Shown one piece after another: positions 11,221 through 20,859 of a stretch of 64,000 bases of DNA. The stretch spans positions 128,346,239 to 128,410,238 of the forward strand of contig NC_089493.1 of assembly GCF_036850765.1 (NCBI RefSeq), written 5' to 3'. Origin of the DNA: Saccopteryx bilineata (lineage: Eukaryota > Chordata > Mammalia > Chiroptera > Emballonuridae). The notes under the pieces are model-generated. The model was not told where the DNA came from and ran no database searches. It saw nothing but the letters and a program-made list of their open reading frames with translations. Position numbers and translations under genes: made by a program. Within the stretch, counting starts at the first letter, position 1. Each line of letters starts with the position of its first letter.

Positions 11221-11451
11221 AAGAATTGCATTTTTTGTTAAATTTGGCACCGATATCTAGCATTGCATTTAAATGGCCCGGGGCGAAAGAGTTAAAGTCA
11301 TGTCGAGTCCATTTTCAAATTGCCCCCCTTAACTATCGAATTGCCCCCCTGTGGGGCGTGGGCCCCACGTTGGGAAACACCGGTCTAGATGATCCTCTGG
11401 AGTTCCAGACCCATGGATCCAAGTGTCTATGTAGAGGCTCAGCATGTGTGT

Positions 11452-12084
11452 GTACAAGACCAGATAGCGAATATCTTACGCTTTGTGGGCTAAACGGTGT
11501 CTGTTCCAACTACTTAACTCTGCCATTGGAGTGCAAACTCAGCCACAGACAGTGACAACAAATGGCATGGCTGGGTTCCAACAACACTTTGTTTATGGAC
11601 GCTGAAATTAGAATCCTATCCAATTCTTTTTTTTTTTTTTTTGCAACAGAAACAGAAAGAGTCAGGGACAGACAGACAGGAAGGGAGAGAGATGAGAAGT
11701 ATTAATTCTTTGTTGCGGCTCCTTAGTTGTTCATTGATTGCTTTCTCATATGTGCCTTGACTGTGGGCCTTCAGCAGACCAAGTAACCCCTTGTTCGAGC
11801 CAGAGACCTTGGGTCCAAGCTGGTGAGCTTTGCTCAAACCAGATGAGCCCATGCTCAAGCTGGCGACCTCAGGGTCTCGAACTTGGGTCCTCTGCCTCCC
11901 AGTCCGACGCTCTATCCACTGTGCCACCGCCTGGTCAGGCCTATCCAATTTTTATGTTAGGAAATATTATTCTTCTTTAGACTTTTTGACTTCTCAAATT
12001 TTAGAATTTTATATAATATTCACATGTCAGAAAATAGAATTCTCCTTTGGTCTTCCCCCCAATATTTTAAAAGTGTAATAACCA
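11452..12084. mobile_element. Ancient MER-type hAT fragment (tentative), split by SINE-B
   Basis: 'cgctttgtgggctaaacggtgtctgttccaa', 'actctgccattggagtgcaaactcagcc' and 'ctgggttccaacaacactttgtttatgg' match a widespread old mammalian short element that I recall as hAT-derived. Ends are not defined. A SINE-B occupies 11,626-11,939. Confidence 0.5.
11626..11939 (-). mobile_element. SINE-B
   Basis: Reverse copy ending 'ccaccgcctggtcagg'. The direct repeat CCTATCCAATT (11,615-11,625 and 11,940-11,950) is its target duplication. A long T-run marks the tail. Confidence 0.92.
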
Positions 12085-12089
12085 GATGG

Positions 12090-12396
12090 TGTAAGAATGA
12101 GACGGCACTCGAACACCAGGTGTGCAGGCTTTATTAGAGGAGAAAGACCTGCCGGGGCACTTCTCTGGGAAGAAGGGCCCCAAAACAGACTGAGGTAAAA
12201 CTTTATAGGGTTGGGGATAGCCTCGAGCAAGGGTGTGCTGGTATGTTTGGCTTTCTGGAATACTCCTCTTTGGGGTGATTGACCAGGTTCCTGGAATTCC
12301 TTTGTCCTAGGAGCAATTGTCCTGTAATTAAGGGTGGGGTCAGGCAGCCAAGCGGAACAACAGTTAAAGAGCAGTTTGAAATTCACATATCTATCA
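12090..12396 (-). mobile_element. Solo LTR of the provirus family (family F)
   Basis: A 307-bp LTR, the same length as the LTR at 17,349-17,655, with the same landmarks: 'gcaggctttatta' (reverse polyadenylation signal), 'gccggggcacttctctggg', 'ttatagggtt', 'ggaatactcctctttgggg' and the end 'cacatatctatca'. The 5-bp repeat GATGG (12,085-12,089 and 12,397-12,401) flanks it. A solo LTR is what remains after recombination between the two LTRs of a provirus. Confidence 0.88.
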
Positions 12397-12633
12397 GATG
12401 GCAAGCCAAGTGTGGTACGTGGCTGTTGTTGGATCCCCGCGGGTCTACGTGTTGGTTCATTGGGATGTCTCATGGACATCTCACACTAGCATGTACACAG
12501 TGTTACTCTGGACTTCCACCTCGAGACCTCAGTGTCCTCAGCTCAGCTAAGGACACTTGTGCCAGAAATCCAGGAAGCTCCTGCCACAAACCAGCACGGC
12601 TAGTAATTCCGGGTCCTGAGTGGGAATAGCATG
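12397..12633. other. Short spacer, nothing recognised
   Basis: Unique-looking sequence between two solo LTRs. Confidence 0.4.
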
Positions 12634-13158
12634 TGTAAGGCCAGGAGCCGTCATCGTGACCATTCACATGCAGGTTCCCATTGGATTCGGGCAGGCGATA
12701 AAGAAATGGCGGAGTCAGAGGATGGGGGGCCATCCTATTTATTGGTGTCTCACCAAGACAGGCAAACCACAAAAGAAGACAAGGGAAAAGCAGAAAACCA
12801 GCTCTTCCCATGAAGGGCAAGGGATCAGGGGAGCCCCTGCAATTGTGATAGCAGGAACTGTGTGTCTGAGCTCCTGGTCTGTCCCACTTTATAGTGTAGA
12901 AAACCAAAATCCCTTAATCCAATATACAAACAAGGAAGTCTCCAATACAAAGTCACTTATCCAAGGCATAATTGGATTTCTCATGAGAGTGCACCACCCA
13001 GATCATACAATCAGTCAAGGGTGTGGGGAAAAGCTTAGTCCCAAAACCAAACCTCAGGCTACAACAACCTGGCCTGCTTATAGCCTGTCCCCCACACCCA
13101 TTATAAGTCACAAGCGAGCAAACATATATATCATGTTTACAAACTTATTTGACCAACA
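12634..13158 (-). mobile_element. Solo LTR, family A (variant 1, shortened)
   Basis: Runs from 'tgtaaggccaggagcc' to '...tatttgaccaaca' with 5-bp target duplications GCATG (12,629-12,633 and 13,159-13,163). Family landmarks: 'actttatagtgtagaaa' (reverse TATA region), 'ccaatatacaaacaaggaagtct', 'gggtgtggggaaaagcttagt' and 'agcctgtcccccacaccc'. The part between the polyadenylation end and the TATA region (about 12,735-12,885) differs from the other copies, so this LTR has an unlike R/U5 segment or a replacement. Confidence 0.88.
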
Positions 13159-13807
13159 GCATGGAATTAAGAAAATAGGCTTAAAGAAATAAAGGATGGG
13201 GATGGGGTCAGGAGGGCTCTGCAATGCAAGAGATAGTTTCCAAAAAGCAAAGCTCCATTCCCTAACCTGCTTTACTTATAGGGCAGAAAGAGGCCATTAG
13301 CAAGTCAAAGTAAAGCAAAGTCGCATTTTCAAGGCATCCCAAGAATTCTCCCAAGTGCAGAAAACCCCCACCATACATTACATCTTAACTTCACAAGACA
13401 AAGGATAAAAAGAAACTTGCCTCCAGTCTTTCCAAGGAAAATGGGGGGTAAGACAAGTATAAACAATCCAGAACAAGTGAGGTGGTGGGTTGGGCAGACT
13501 GTCAGTTTACTGCCAGTTCCCCACATCCCTGTCTCCCAAAAATCTAAACTGCAAAGACCCTGTTGGCTTTCAGTCCCCAACAAACACCCATAACGAGTCA
13601 TTTTTTCCCCTCGCTCTTCTCTGCTCCCACTGTCTGATCGCCAAGTCCTGTCGATGCCCCCTACTAAATGCATGCAGGCAGAATAACATTGTGAAATATC
13701 CACTGTGGTTCTTCTAGGATGCCACCTTGGCATGCTCTTTTATCTCCTTCCAGTCTTTTCTCAGATGTTACCTTTGCCTGCTCTATCCCTTAACCCTTTC
13801 CCCTTTG
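13159..13807. other. No recognised feature
   Basis: Sequence between two oppositely oriented family-A LTRs. Pyrimidine-rich on one strand near 13,590-13,640. The 134-codon reverse frame at 13,329-13,733 has no recognisable domain. Confidence 0.45.
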
Positions 13808-13812
13808 CACTC

Positions 13813-14524
13813 TGTTGGGCAGATAAAATATATTATATTCACTTTGTTAAAGATGGCGCTGCCCATGTAGAGGCCGTTGCCCAGGTGATATTAATGTGTG
13901 TCTCTGTGGGCTGTGGGCAGGCAGGATCCTTGTAGCCTGGGGCTTGGTTTTAGGATTAAGCCTTTCCCACCTGTTTTGATGTGGGGTGGTACAATCCCAT
14001 CATGCCCCAGATAAGTGATTTTGTATTAGAAACTTCCCTATTTCATATATTGGATTAAAGGTTATGAATCTACACTATAAAATGGGGGCAGAACAGGAGC
14101 TTGCTCTCTCGGTTCCTGAAATTATCATTAGAGGAGAGAGCAGAGAGGAGAGGGGAGACAGGCCATGTGGAGGAGGCCAGGAGAAGCAGCCAAAATGGCA
14201 GAGTGTTGAGTGAGAAGCCAGTTTGTGCAGACTTTGTGCAGAGTGAAGGAAGGAGATGGGGAACAGAGGTGAATAAGTCTGGCGAGCTAGAAACCTTTGA
14301 TTCTAGGAAACTTGGATAAGTCAGTAGCTTTGTTAGCACTGAATGTGAGTGGGTTTTGGAGCCCAGTGTGTGTTTTACTTGCCCGCCGTGTGCAAGCTAG
14401 AATTAAAGATGATGGCCCACCAGCTTTTGGCTCTGCTATTTCTTTGCCGACTGTCCAAATCCAGTGCGAACCTACTTGCATGGGCCAGGCTGCTGTGATG
14501 GTGGCCGTGGCCACTGGCTTTACA
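13813..14524 (+). mobile_element. Solo LTR, family A (variant 2)
   Basis: A 712-bp plus-strand LTR beginning TGTTGGGCAG and ending TTACA, with 5-bp target duplications CACTC (13,808-13,812 and 14,525-14,529). A TATA box 'ctataaaatggggg' lies near 14,072 and a polyadenylation signal ATTAAA near 14,402, defining U3-R-U5. No internal provirus sequence adjoins it. No coding function. Confidence 0.9.
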
Positions 14525-14574
14525 CACTCACAACTGAGAATGCTTTCTGACATTTACTACTTGTTACTGTTTCT

Positions 14575-14712
14575 TGCCTCTCTCTGATTTGAATGTCAGC
14601 TCCCCACGGGGAGAGCTCTGGTCTGTTGTGTTCACTAGTGTGTCCCTAGCATCTGGAACAGTGCACACAGAAGGGGAAGAGGCACATAATGTGTGTTGAA
14701 TCAATGAATGGT
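14575..14712 (+). mobile_element. L2 3'-end fragment
   Basis: 'gaatgtcagctccccacggggagagctctg', 'tgtccctagcatctggaacagtgc' and 'gtgttgaatcaatgaatg' follow the L2 3' end, including its tgaatgaatg-type terminus. It is older than the LTR beside it. Confidence 0.65.
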
Positions 14713-14829
14713 CTCGAGGCTTTGATTTCCTTGTGGGGATGCAGAACTGGCCGAGACAGAAGAAGTCATTGCTCCTGATACATGTGTTATAAAATACTGC
14801 ACCCCAGATACTGAAACGCACTGTGCCTC

Positions 14830-15970
14830 ATTTCATCGATTTCACGTAGAGACACCCAGTCCAGATAAGTTTTGAAGAGTTTTATTAAAGGAGGAAATTT
14901 AGTAAATATGCCAGCCTCATATAGCTTACATGGGGCAGTCCCAAATCGTGTGTCCCTATAATAGTCTAGGGACTGGTTATGTACTCTTTTTTTTTTTCCA
15001 TTTTTCCAAAGCTGGAAATGGGGAGGCAGTCAGACAGACTCCCGCATGCGCCCGACCAAGATCCACCCGGCATGCCCACCAGGGGGCAATGCTCTGCCCC
15101 TCTGGGGCGTCGCTCTGTTGCATCCAGAGCCATTCCAGCACCTGAGGCAGAGGCCACAGAGCCATCCTCAGTGCCCGGGCCATCTTTGCTCCAATGGAGC
15201 CTCGCTGCGGGAGGGGAAGAGAGAGACAGAGAGGAAGGAGAGGGGGAGGGGTGGAGAAGCAGATGGGCACTTCTCCCGTGTGCCCTGGCCGGGAATCAAA
15301 CCCAGGACTCCTGCACGCCAGGCCGATGCTCTACCGCTGAGCCAACCGGCCAGGGCCTGGTTATATACTCTTAATGATACATGAGTGGGGAAAAAGTCTG
15401 ATATCACTGAAATAAGCTTATAACCTTTGTTTTCACCTACACAGGTTTGGGAAAAGGATGAAGGGGGGGATAGGGCACAATTCATTAGCAAGTTCATAAC
15501 ATCTGTCTATAGGATTCATAAAAAGATGTTTCTTCACATTAAAACTCACAGGGTAACACAATGGTAAAAATGTCACTTTACATATTAAAAGACATTCCTA
15601 TATTTTCTAGTGTTCATTTGCTATTCCATTGTCCAGAGATACACACATCAACCACATGCTTTCAGGAGGGGAGAGGTTGTTTCCATGGGGACAAATGCTA
15701 AGAAAAGGTTTAATTTAATCTTTCTCTGCCTGCATCTGGCTAGCTAGTCACCCATTTCCCCACAGGTGTTGTGAAGGTCAGAGAATCCAAGTCTCCTTCC
15801 CCTTTGCATTTACAACACAATGCCATCGGCCATCTTGGTTTTATGCTAATTACACAAGTACAAAGATCATTTACAAAATCTCTCAGCACGCCTAGCCCAA
15901 ATTAATAAAATGTTTTTCAAGCTTCCTAAAATATTAATATTAATTTTGTAGCTTTGGGTCCCTTATAACA
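14830..15970 (-). mobile_element. LTR, family D, copy 1 (split by Ves)
   Basis: Shares a long segment with 16,382-17,123: 'acatattaaaagacattcct', 'atattttctagtgttcat', 'tccccacaggtgttgtg', 'cccaaattaataaaatgttt' and 'aaaatattaatattaatttt'. The right edge 'cccttataaca' begins the LTR in the sense direction (TGTTATAAGG). A reverse AATAAA ('ttttattaaagg') lies near 14,880. The left edge is uncertain and its R-U5 part differs from copy 2, so the two are not simple duplicates. Confidence 0.65.
14989..15356 (-). mobile_element. Ves SINE
   Basis: Inserted in the family-D LTR, with the 16-bp direct repeat CTGGTTATGTACTCTT / CTGGTTATATACTCTT (14,973-14,988 and 15,357-15,372). It has one copy of the internal GGGGGC-ATGCTCTGCCC unit where some copies have two, and a CTCF-like core at 15,076-15,088. 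Confidence 0.93.
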
Positions 15971-15984
15971 CATGGGACTCTTTA

Positions 15985-16085
15985 AAGCAGCAGCTCTTGA
16001 CTCCCAGCTGTGCATAAAACCCACCTGAAAGCAAATCCTGCTGTCCAGACTAAGACCCAGACCAAGCCTGAGACCATTTAAAATT
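15985..16085. mobile_element. MER5-like hAT fragment (tentative)
   Basis: 'agcagctcttgactcccagctgtgcataaaacccacctgaaagc' and 'agacccagaccaagcct' resemble one half of MER5A, a Charlie-derived MITE. Truncated and diverged. Confidence 0.4.
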
Positions 16086-16381
16086 GTAAGTTCTTGGAAT
16101 AGGAACTTTTTCAGGTCCCTGAAAAGTAGAGCTGAGGTTCAGAACTGCCAGTTTAAAATGACAGAAATTATAATGGCCATAAAAGCAGGACTTTGATTTG
16201 TGGAAGTCAGGCTTTGTGGTGGAGACAGAAGCATTTGTGGGCTGTGAAAATCCTGAGCTCAGAGGCCGAGTGCTAGAATGGGGACGGAAGCAGAGTTTGC
16301 CCAGCAGGAATTGGGTGGCAAGAGGTGCCAACCCATGAGCATGTGGTGGGGGATGGACCACGGTCCCGTACTGGTTGGAAC

Positions 16382-17123
16382 TGTTAATCCAAATTCGGAG
16401 GGACCCGAAATATGGAAGACAGGAAAAAGGTCCATCGTTTACACATTAAAGCTTTATTGTCTAGCTTGGCCAAGCGGCGGGAACTCCGACAGAAATCTGA
16501 CAGAGAGCGCGCCGGCCCTTTGTTCTACTTAGTTTTTATAGTTTTGTAAGTGGGAAGTACAGAAGCAAAAATTGCAATTAGGAGCCCCTTACCGCTATTG
16601 GTTATAGTCATATGTCCTTTAACATGATAGGACCACGTTCAATTTGCAAACCATACATCATTTTGGAGAAAACAAAATTTACAAGTCAACACAGTGGTAG
16701 AAAGATATCTCTTTACATATTAAAAGGCCTTCCTATATTTTCTAGTGTTCATCTGCCATCTCTCTGTCCAGAGTCAGACGTATTAACCACATGCATTTAC
16801 ATAAGAGAGGTAGTTTCCGTGGGGACAAATGCTCGCAAATGGCTCATATTTATAAGAAAAGATTTATTTTGGCTTTTCCCTTCCTGCACCTGGCTAGCCA
16901 TTCACTCCTTTCCCCACAGGTGTGGTGTAATGTCAGGGAATCCATGCTTTCCTTCCCTTTTCATTTACAATACAATGGCAAGAGCCATCCTGGTTATGCC
17001 AATCACACAGTACAGAGACTATGTCTCACAATTTCTCTGCATACCTTAACCCAAATTAATAAAATGTTCTCCAAGCCTCCTAAAATATTAATATTAATTC
17101 TGTAGCTTTGGTACTTTACAACA
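16382..17123 (-). mobile_element. LTR, family D, copy 2
   Basis: Begins 'tgttaatccaaattcgg' and ends 'gtactttacaaca' on the plus strand, so the sense LTR starts TGTTGTAAAG and ends TTAACA. A reverse polyadenylation signal ('gctttattgtc') lies near 16,450. CpG-rich 'ccaagcggcgggaactccga' and 'gagagcgcgccggccc' sit just after it, in the R-U5 position. Matching 5-bp flanks were not found, so one end may be recombined. Confidence 0.7.
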
Positions 17124-17348
17124 CCTGGGGGTGAAATGGCTCAGTGGCTCCTCAGAACCATGGATGGGGTTTGGGGATGTAGAGGAACTTTTTGTCTTGT
17201 TTCTTCTGAGACCCTGTGGATATAAATAGTGGGACATTTAAGCAGGGAGAACCTGAATTAGCATCTCATTTTAACTCATCTGAGGTCTGTCACTGCCAGT
17301 GGCTTGCGAAGGGGATGAGAACACGTTCCTGGTCCCTGGAGATGGGCC

Positions 17349-17655
17349 TGTTGGAATCCATGGGAGTTCAAAAAGACCAGAGTAACAGGCTTTATTGAAA
17401 GGAAGAAAGGAACCCTGCCGGGCACTTCTCTGGGGAGAAGAGCACCGGTTACAGACTAGGGGCGAGTTATATAGTGTTTGGGAGAGCCTGAGGGGATACT
17501 GAGGCAAAAGTTCTGGTATGTCCAGAATGCTCCTCTTTGAGGGGCTTGCCAGCTTCTTGGAATTCCTCTGTCTCAGGGGCGATAGTCCAGTAAGGATGAG
17601 GTCTGACAGATAAGTGGAACAACAAGAGGGCAATTTGGAATTCATGTATCTATCA
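17349..17655 (-). repeat. 3' LTR of the provirus
   Basis: 307 bp from 'tgttggaatccatggg' to 'catgtatctatca' on the plus strand. 'caggctttattgaaagg' is the reverse polyadenylation signal and 'agttatatagtg' is a TATA-like stretch. The outer flank GGGCC is half of the provirus target duplication. Confidence 0.9.
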
Positions 17656-17696
17656 TTTCTCAACTCTGTGGTTACATATAAAGAAAGGCAGTTCTT

Positions 17697-18047
17697 TTTT
17701 TTTTTTTTAATATTTATTTATTTATTTCAGAGACAGAGCGAGAATCAGAGAGAGGAATAGACAGGGACAGAAAGACAGGAACAGAGAGAGATGAGAAGCA
17801 TCAATCATCAGTTTTTCGTTGTGACACCTTAGTTGTTCATTGATTGCTTTCTCATATGTGCCTTGACCGTGGGCCTTCAGCAGACTGAGTAACCCCTTGC
17901 TGGAGTCAGTGACCTTGGATGCAAGCTGGTGAGCTTTTTGCTCACACCAGATGAGCCCGCGTTCAAGCTGGCGACCTCGGGGTCTCGAACCTGGGTCCTT
18001 CTGCATCGCAGTCCGATGCTCTATCCACTGCGCCACCGCCTGGTCAG
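17697..18047 (-). mobile_element. SINE-B inserted near the provirus 3' LTR
   Basis: Well-preserved reverse copy with a T-rich tail, (GA)n run and tRNA-like end 'ccactgcgccaccgcctggtca'. The direct repeat GGCAGTTCTT (17,687-17,696; again at 18,047-18,056, sharing its first bases with the SINE end) marks the insertion. It sits between the LTR and the env-side sequence and separates the expected polypurine-tract region. Confidence 0.9.
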
Positions 18048-18079
18048 GCAGTTCTTAATTTTATAATATACAGTAAGTA

Positions 18080-18960
18080 GTCATGAGGAGAAAGGGGAGA
18101 AAAAATTGAAAAATTATTGCTTCTTCTGGAGAGAACTCAAGAAGGGAACCTTGCCAAGCCAAGTTCCCCATCCAGTTAAGGAGGTCATCAATTTCCGTGC
18201 TGTAAGGTCTGAACCAGGCGATGTCCTCGAAAACCTGAGTGAGGAAGTAAAAAATTTTGTGAGGTAATAATTATGAATTGCTTGCTGCGAGTGCCGAATG
18301 GACAGGGTGACATGGTGATACATGGTCTCCTGGATGAGCCTCATGAGATGTGCTGGTCTGGTTCCTCTCGAATGGGAGGACATGTGGGGATTTTTAGAGA
18401 CAGGGAACCTGTTGGTGTAAGTTTTAGGAGGACTGAGTATGTGTGGTTTAAAAGGAAGGGGGAGTTTGGAGAATATTCAGGAAGGAACTTCTCGGGCTGA
18501 GGGGTGGCTTCTTCCTGCTGTCATCTCTACCTATTTGATATTTCCCTCCTGAAGTTCTCCTTGGGGTATTGGGAAATAGGAGTGAAGGAGCATTTGATTG
18601 TAGGTAATCCTAGAGATTTCTCTCATCTGGGCATGTAGGAACAAGTATTTGGAGATTAGAAATGCAGAGATAAGGAGGGTTGTATAGTGGGGGTGGGGGT
18701 GAAAGTTCTTCCATGGTAAAGTTAGAGATATTTTTGTCCTGGCAGCCCTGGAGAGAGCAGTTAGCTTGAGCTAAAAGAAATGTTTCATGTCCGTTTGTAG
18801 GCTCTTCTTCAGCCAAGAAGACCCAGCGATCTTATCCCCTTACTATGTGAAGGGTAAAAAAGACTGAGAACCATTAAGACGTGAATGCTATTTATTCTCC
18901 TAGTTCTTCAGGGACATGGGAGAGCTTTAGGGTTAGGGGACCTGTAGGGGTTGAAAGATA
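18080..18960 (-). pseudogene. Unassigned segment between env and 3' LTR, glycoprotein-like relic
   Basis: In a gammaretroviral layout env runs nearly to the 3' LTR. Here about 0.9 kb follows the membrane anchor. The reverse-strand frame at 18,610-18,816 has three N-glycosylation sequons (NCS, NIS, NFT), a Cys pair and a proline run 'PPPPLYNPPY'. The frame at 18,114-18,383 continues with a run of non-polar residues after a stop. I do not recognise the product. It may be a displaced env surface fragment, an accessory frame or non-coding 3' sequence. It is broken by stops and is not expressed as one protein. Confidence 0.4.
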
Positions 18961-18964
18961 GGAT

Positions 18965-19467
18965 TTAGGAGGTCTGCTGATATAGGGTTTTAGATGTTTC
19001 TGTTTTGCGAGGGCAGGTTTCAGGGTTGGTGTGTAGGGTTAGGTAGATTTTTAAAATTTTCTGATTGGCAAAGGTCTGCATGCAGTTCTGTAACAAATGT
19101 AAGAGGCGGCAGGGTCCAAAAGTTAGAAAAATAAATAGGAGAGTGAGTGGACCAATGAAAGGCAATAGTCAAGACACCCAGTTTCTGTGAAACCACTGAT
19201 TCCATGTATACAAATTCGCTGGGCTTCAGAGAGAGAGAGAGAGTAGGAATAAGACAGGGAAGCGGCCAGTCCCCCTGCCCCTAGACCCACTTTGGTAGAG
19301 ATTCCTAAAGCAACAAGAAGAGAAATTACCTGTATAGCTCGTTTGGTCCTTAGATTGACGGGTAGTGTACTAGGAATTGAAATAGGCTCATGGGGTGGGG
19401 TTAGGTTGATATTTGGGGTGAGATAGATTAGGGTACAGGTTTCTGTCCAATTAGTAGGGAGACACAC
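18965..19467 (-). pseudogene. env relic: surface C-terminus, cleavage site, membrane anchor
   Basis: The reverse frame at 19,123-19,467 holds the end of an envelope surface subunit. Then comes a basic furin-type site (RTKR, near 19,347) and a hydrophobic, glycine-rich fusion-peptide-like stretch. The frame then leaves the family pattern. The overlapping frame at 18,965-19,165 supplies a hydrophobic membrane anchor ending 'FGPC', as in gammaretroviral transmembrane subunits, with a short tail. The ectodomain between fusion peptide and anchor, including the heptad and CX6CC region, is absent, so this is an internal deletion plus a frameshift. Retroviral Env mediates entry; this copy cannot make an intact one. 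Confidence 0.75.
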
Positions 19468-20019
19468 TTAGGTGTTGGTCCCAGAAAGCCCCTGATTGGG
19501 TGAGGCAGGCTGAGAGGTGGATAGAGAATAGAAGGACAAGGGGTCGGTTTTGTTTCTTTGTTTCTGAGCTCCAGATGGTCAGGGTGGAGGAAAGAGTCGT
19601 CCTAATAACTGGGGAGAGTAGAGGATTGTTAGCTAGGGTGACTGATTAAACATTCTTTGAAAACCAGTTTTCTGACTGTACATATTCTTTTTTCTCTGTA
19701 CAAACCTCCTACAATCTGCACAAACTTTCTACAACTTACATAAACCTTCAGCTTTCATGCATTTTCTTATCCAGAAATAACTGGCCTTCATAACTACTTG
19801 CTTTTCCTTTTTCTTTCAAAAGTATTTCCATACCTTATACCTTCTATTATCGAAACCATACAATTCCTTTCTAGTCAGAACTCTTGATTTAAAAATCTTT
19901 AACCTTTAGTGATAATTAAGTTGACTTTCTTTTTACCTATTTTCCCTTTTCCCAAAGTCTGATTAAAAGAGTCCTTAGTTTTTTCATATATTCACCATAC
20001 ATAGACCAACCAGCTTCTG

Positions 20020-20240
20020 GTTTGTGGTTAGAGTAAGGCATGCCATTTTTCTATGTTAGCAGCAGTGGAAGTTGTCAGGATCACCATGTGTGGACCTGTC
20101 CACAAGAAAGTCACTCCTTGGGTGATATAATGCTGGAAGCGCCTCTTGAACAGTCTTTGAACAGTTTGCTGAGTAACCTGTAAATCCTGCAAGTACTTAG
20201 GGAAAGGGTGGTTACATTTCTACACTTTGCAGTTAGAGTT
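20020..20240 (-). pseudogene. pol relic: integrase C-terminal domain
   Basis: The reverse translation around 20,040-20,110 contains a 'WTGPH' core followed by a 'VILTT' strand, the pattern of the gammaretroviral integrase C-terminal domain. The integrase zinc-finger and DDE catalytic regions are not seen upstream. Integrase joins viral DNA to the host chromosome; this is only a remnant. Confidence 0.6.
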
Positions 20241-20246
20241 TAAGTC

Positions 20247-20831
20247 CTAGTGACCACTGCTTCCAGCTGGAATTAGCAGCAGGTCCCAGCCTACAATAGG
20301 CATTGGCATTGAGATAAAAGGAATAAAGGAGATACTATACATTAAATAAAGTAACAAACTCAGACTGTCAATACCCACAGTAGAGATATTCAAGGGATAA
20401 ATAAAACTCAAATATTCAAGCGAGGCATAGTAGATGGCCCTTGTGTTTCCAAGAAGTGAGATCAGCTTATCTGCTACTTGGAAGAAATACCTTAGGCTCC
20501 TGAAGGATGTCCTTGGGCCATCAGTGGCAATTCCCAGCATGATGAGCAAGGTCAGGTCACAGGTAGCTGGAGCAGGGCTAGAAGAGACTGAACCCTCCCT
20601 CCATGGAGCAAGGGGGCAGCTTACCTTCTCCTGTCCCTCTTTCCATAGCACAGGTGTGTCACCGGTGGGGCCTGGGAGCCTGGCAGGCTTCAGTTCAATG
20701 ACCTTTCTTTCCACTCTGGAGCAGGACCCTGATGGAATTCTATGAAGCCCTTTAGGGTGCTGGAGCCAAAAGCTGGTATTTCCTGACTTCTTTTGGGCCT
20801 TGCTTGCCTGTTCTGTTACATCCTTGACCAT
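20247..20831 (-). CDS. Unidentified 194-codon open frame inside provirus pol (hypothetical)
   Basis: An open frame of 194 codons lies between the reverse-transcriptase and integrase remnants, where RNase H and the integrase core would be expected. I recognise neither. The N-terminal half is polar ('MVKDVTEQASKAQKKSGN'); the C-terminal 70 residues are rich in Leu, Ile, Ser and Pro and might include a membrane segment. There is no obvious start context. It may be chance openness in sequence that filled a pol deletion, a shifted frame of pol, or captured sequence. Production of a protein is doubtful. Confidence 0.2.
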   Translation of the reverse strand: MVKDVTEQASKAQKKSGNTSFWLQHPKGLHRIPSGSCSRVERKVIELKPARLPGPTGDTPVLWKEGQEKVSCPLAPWREGSVSSSPAPATCDLTLLIMLGIATDGPRTSFRSLRYFFQVADKLISLLGNTRAIYYASLEYLSFIYPLNISTVGIDSLSLLLYLMYSISFIPFISMPMPIVGWDLLLIPAGSSGH

Positions 20832-20859
20832 TATAGACCTTAAAAGCCATGCTCAGAAG

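Larger units (their letters stand above)
8111..11382 (-). mobile_element. Complete hAT DNA transposon (Buster/ZBED5-like)
   Basis: A full element with both ends. The left end CAGTGTTTCCCAACC (8,111-8,125) is the inverted complement of the right end CGTTGGGAAACACCG (11,368-11,382), 13 of 15 positions matching. Both sides carry the same 8-bp target duplication GTCTAGAT (8,103-8,110 and 11,383-11,390), the length diagnostic of hAT transposition. The insert holds a reverse-strand transposase gene with a BED zinc finger and a hAT dimerisation region, a CpG-rich stretch upstream of it, and a later Ves SINE (10,820-11,220). Without the SINE and its duplicated target the element is about 2.85 kb. It landed in an L2 relic. 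hAT elements of this type once moved in vertebrate genomes, and bats are known for unusually recent DNA-transposon activity. This copy cannot supply transposase because its frame is broken in several places. Confidence 0.93.

Noticed and set aside
12620..13192. 190-codon open frame
   Set aside because: It lies almost wholly within a solo LTR (12,634-13,158) and runs antisense to it. No domain.
19123..19467. Domesticated (syncytin-like) envelope gene
   Set aside because: A cleavage site and a fusion-peptide-like stretch are present, but most of the surface subunit and the transmembrane ectodomain are missing and the frame is broken.
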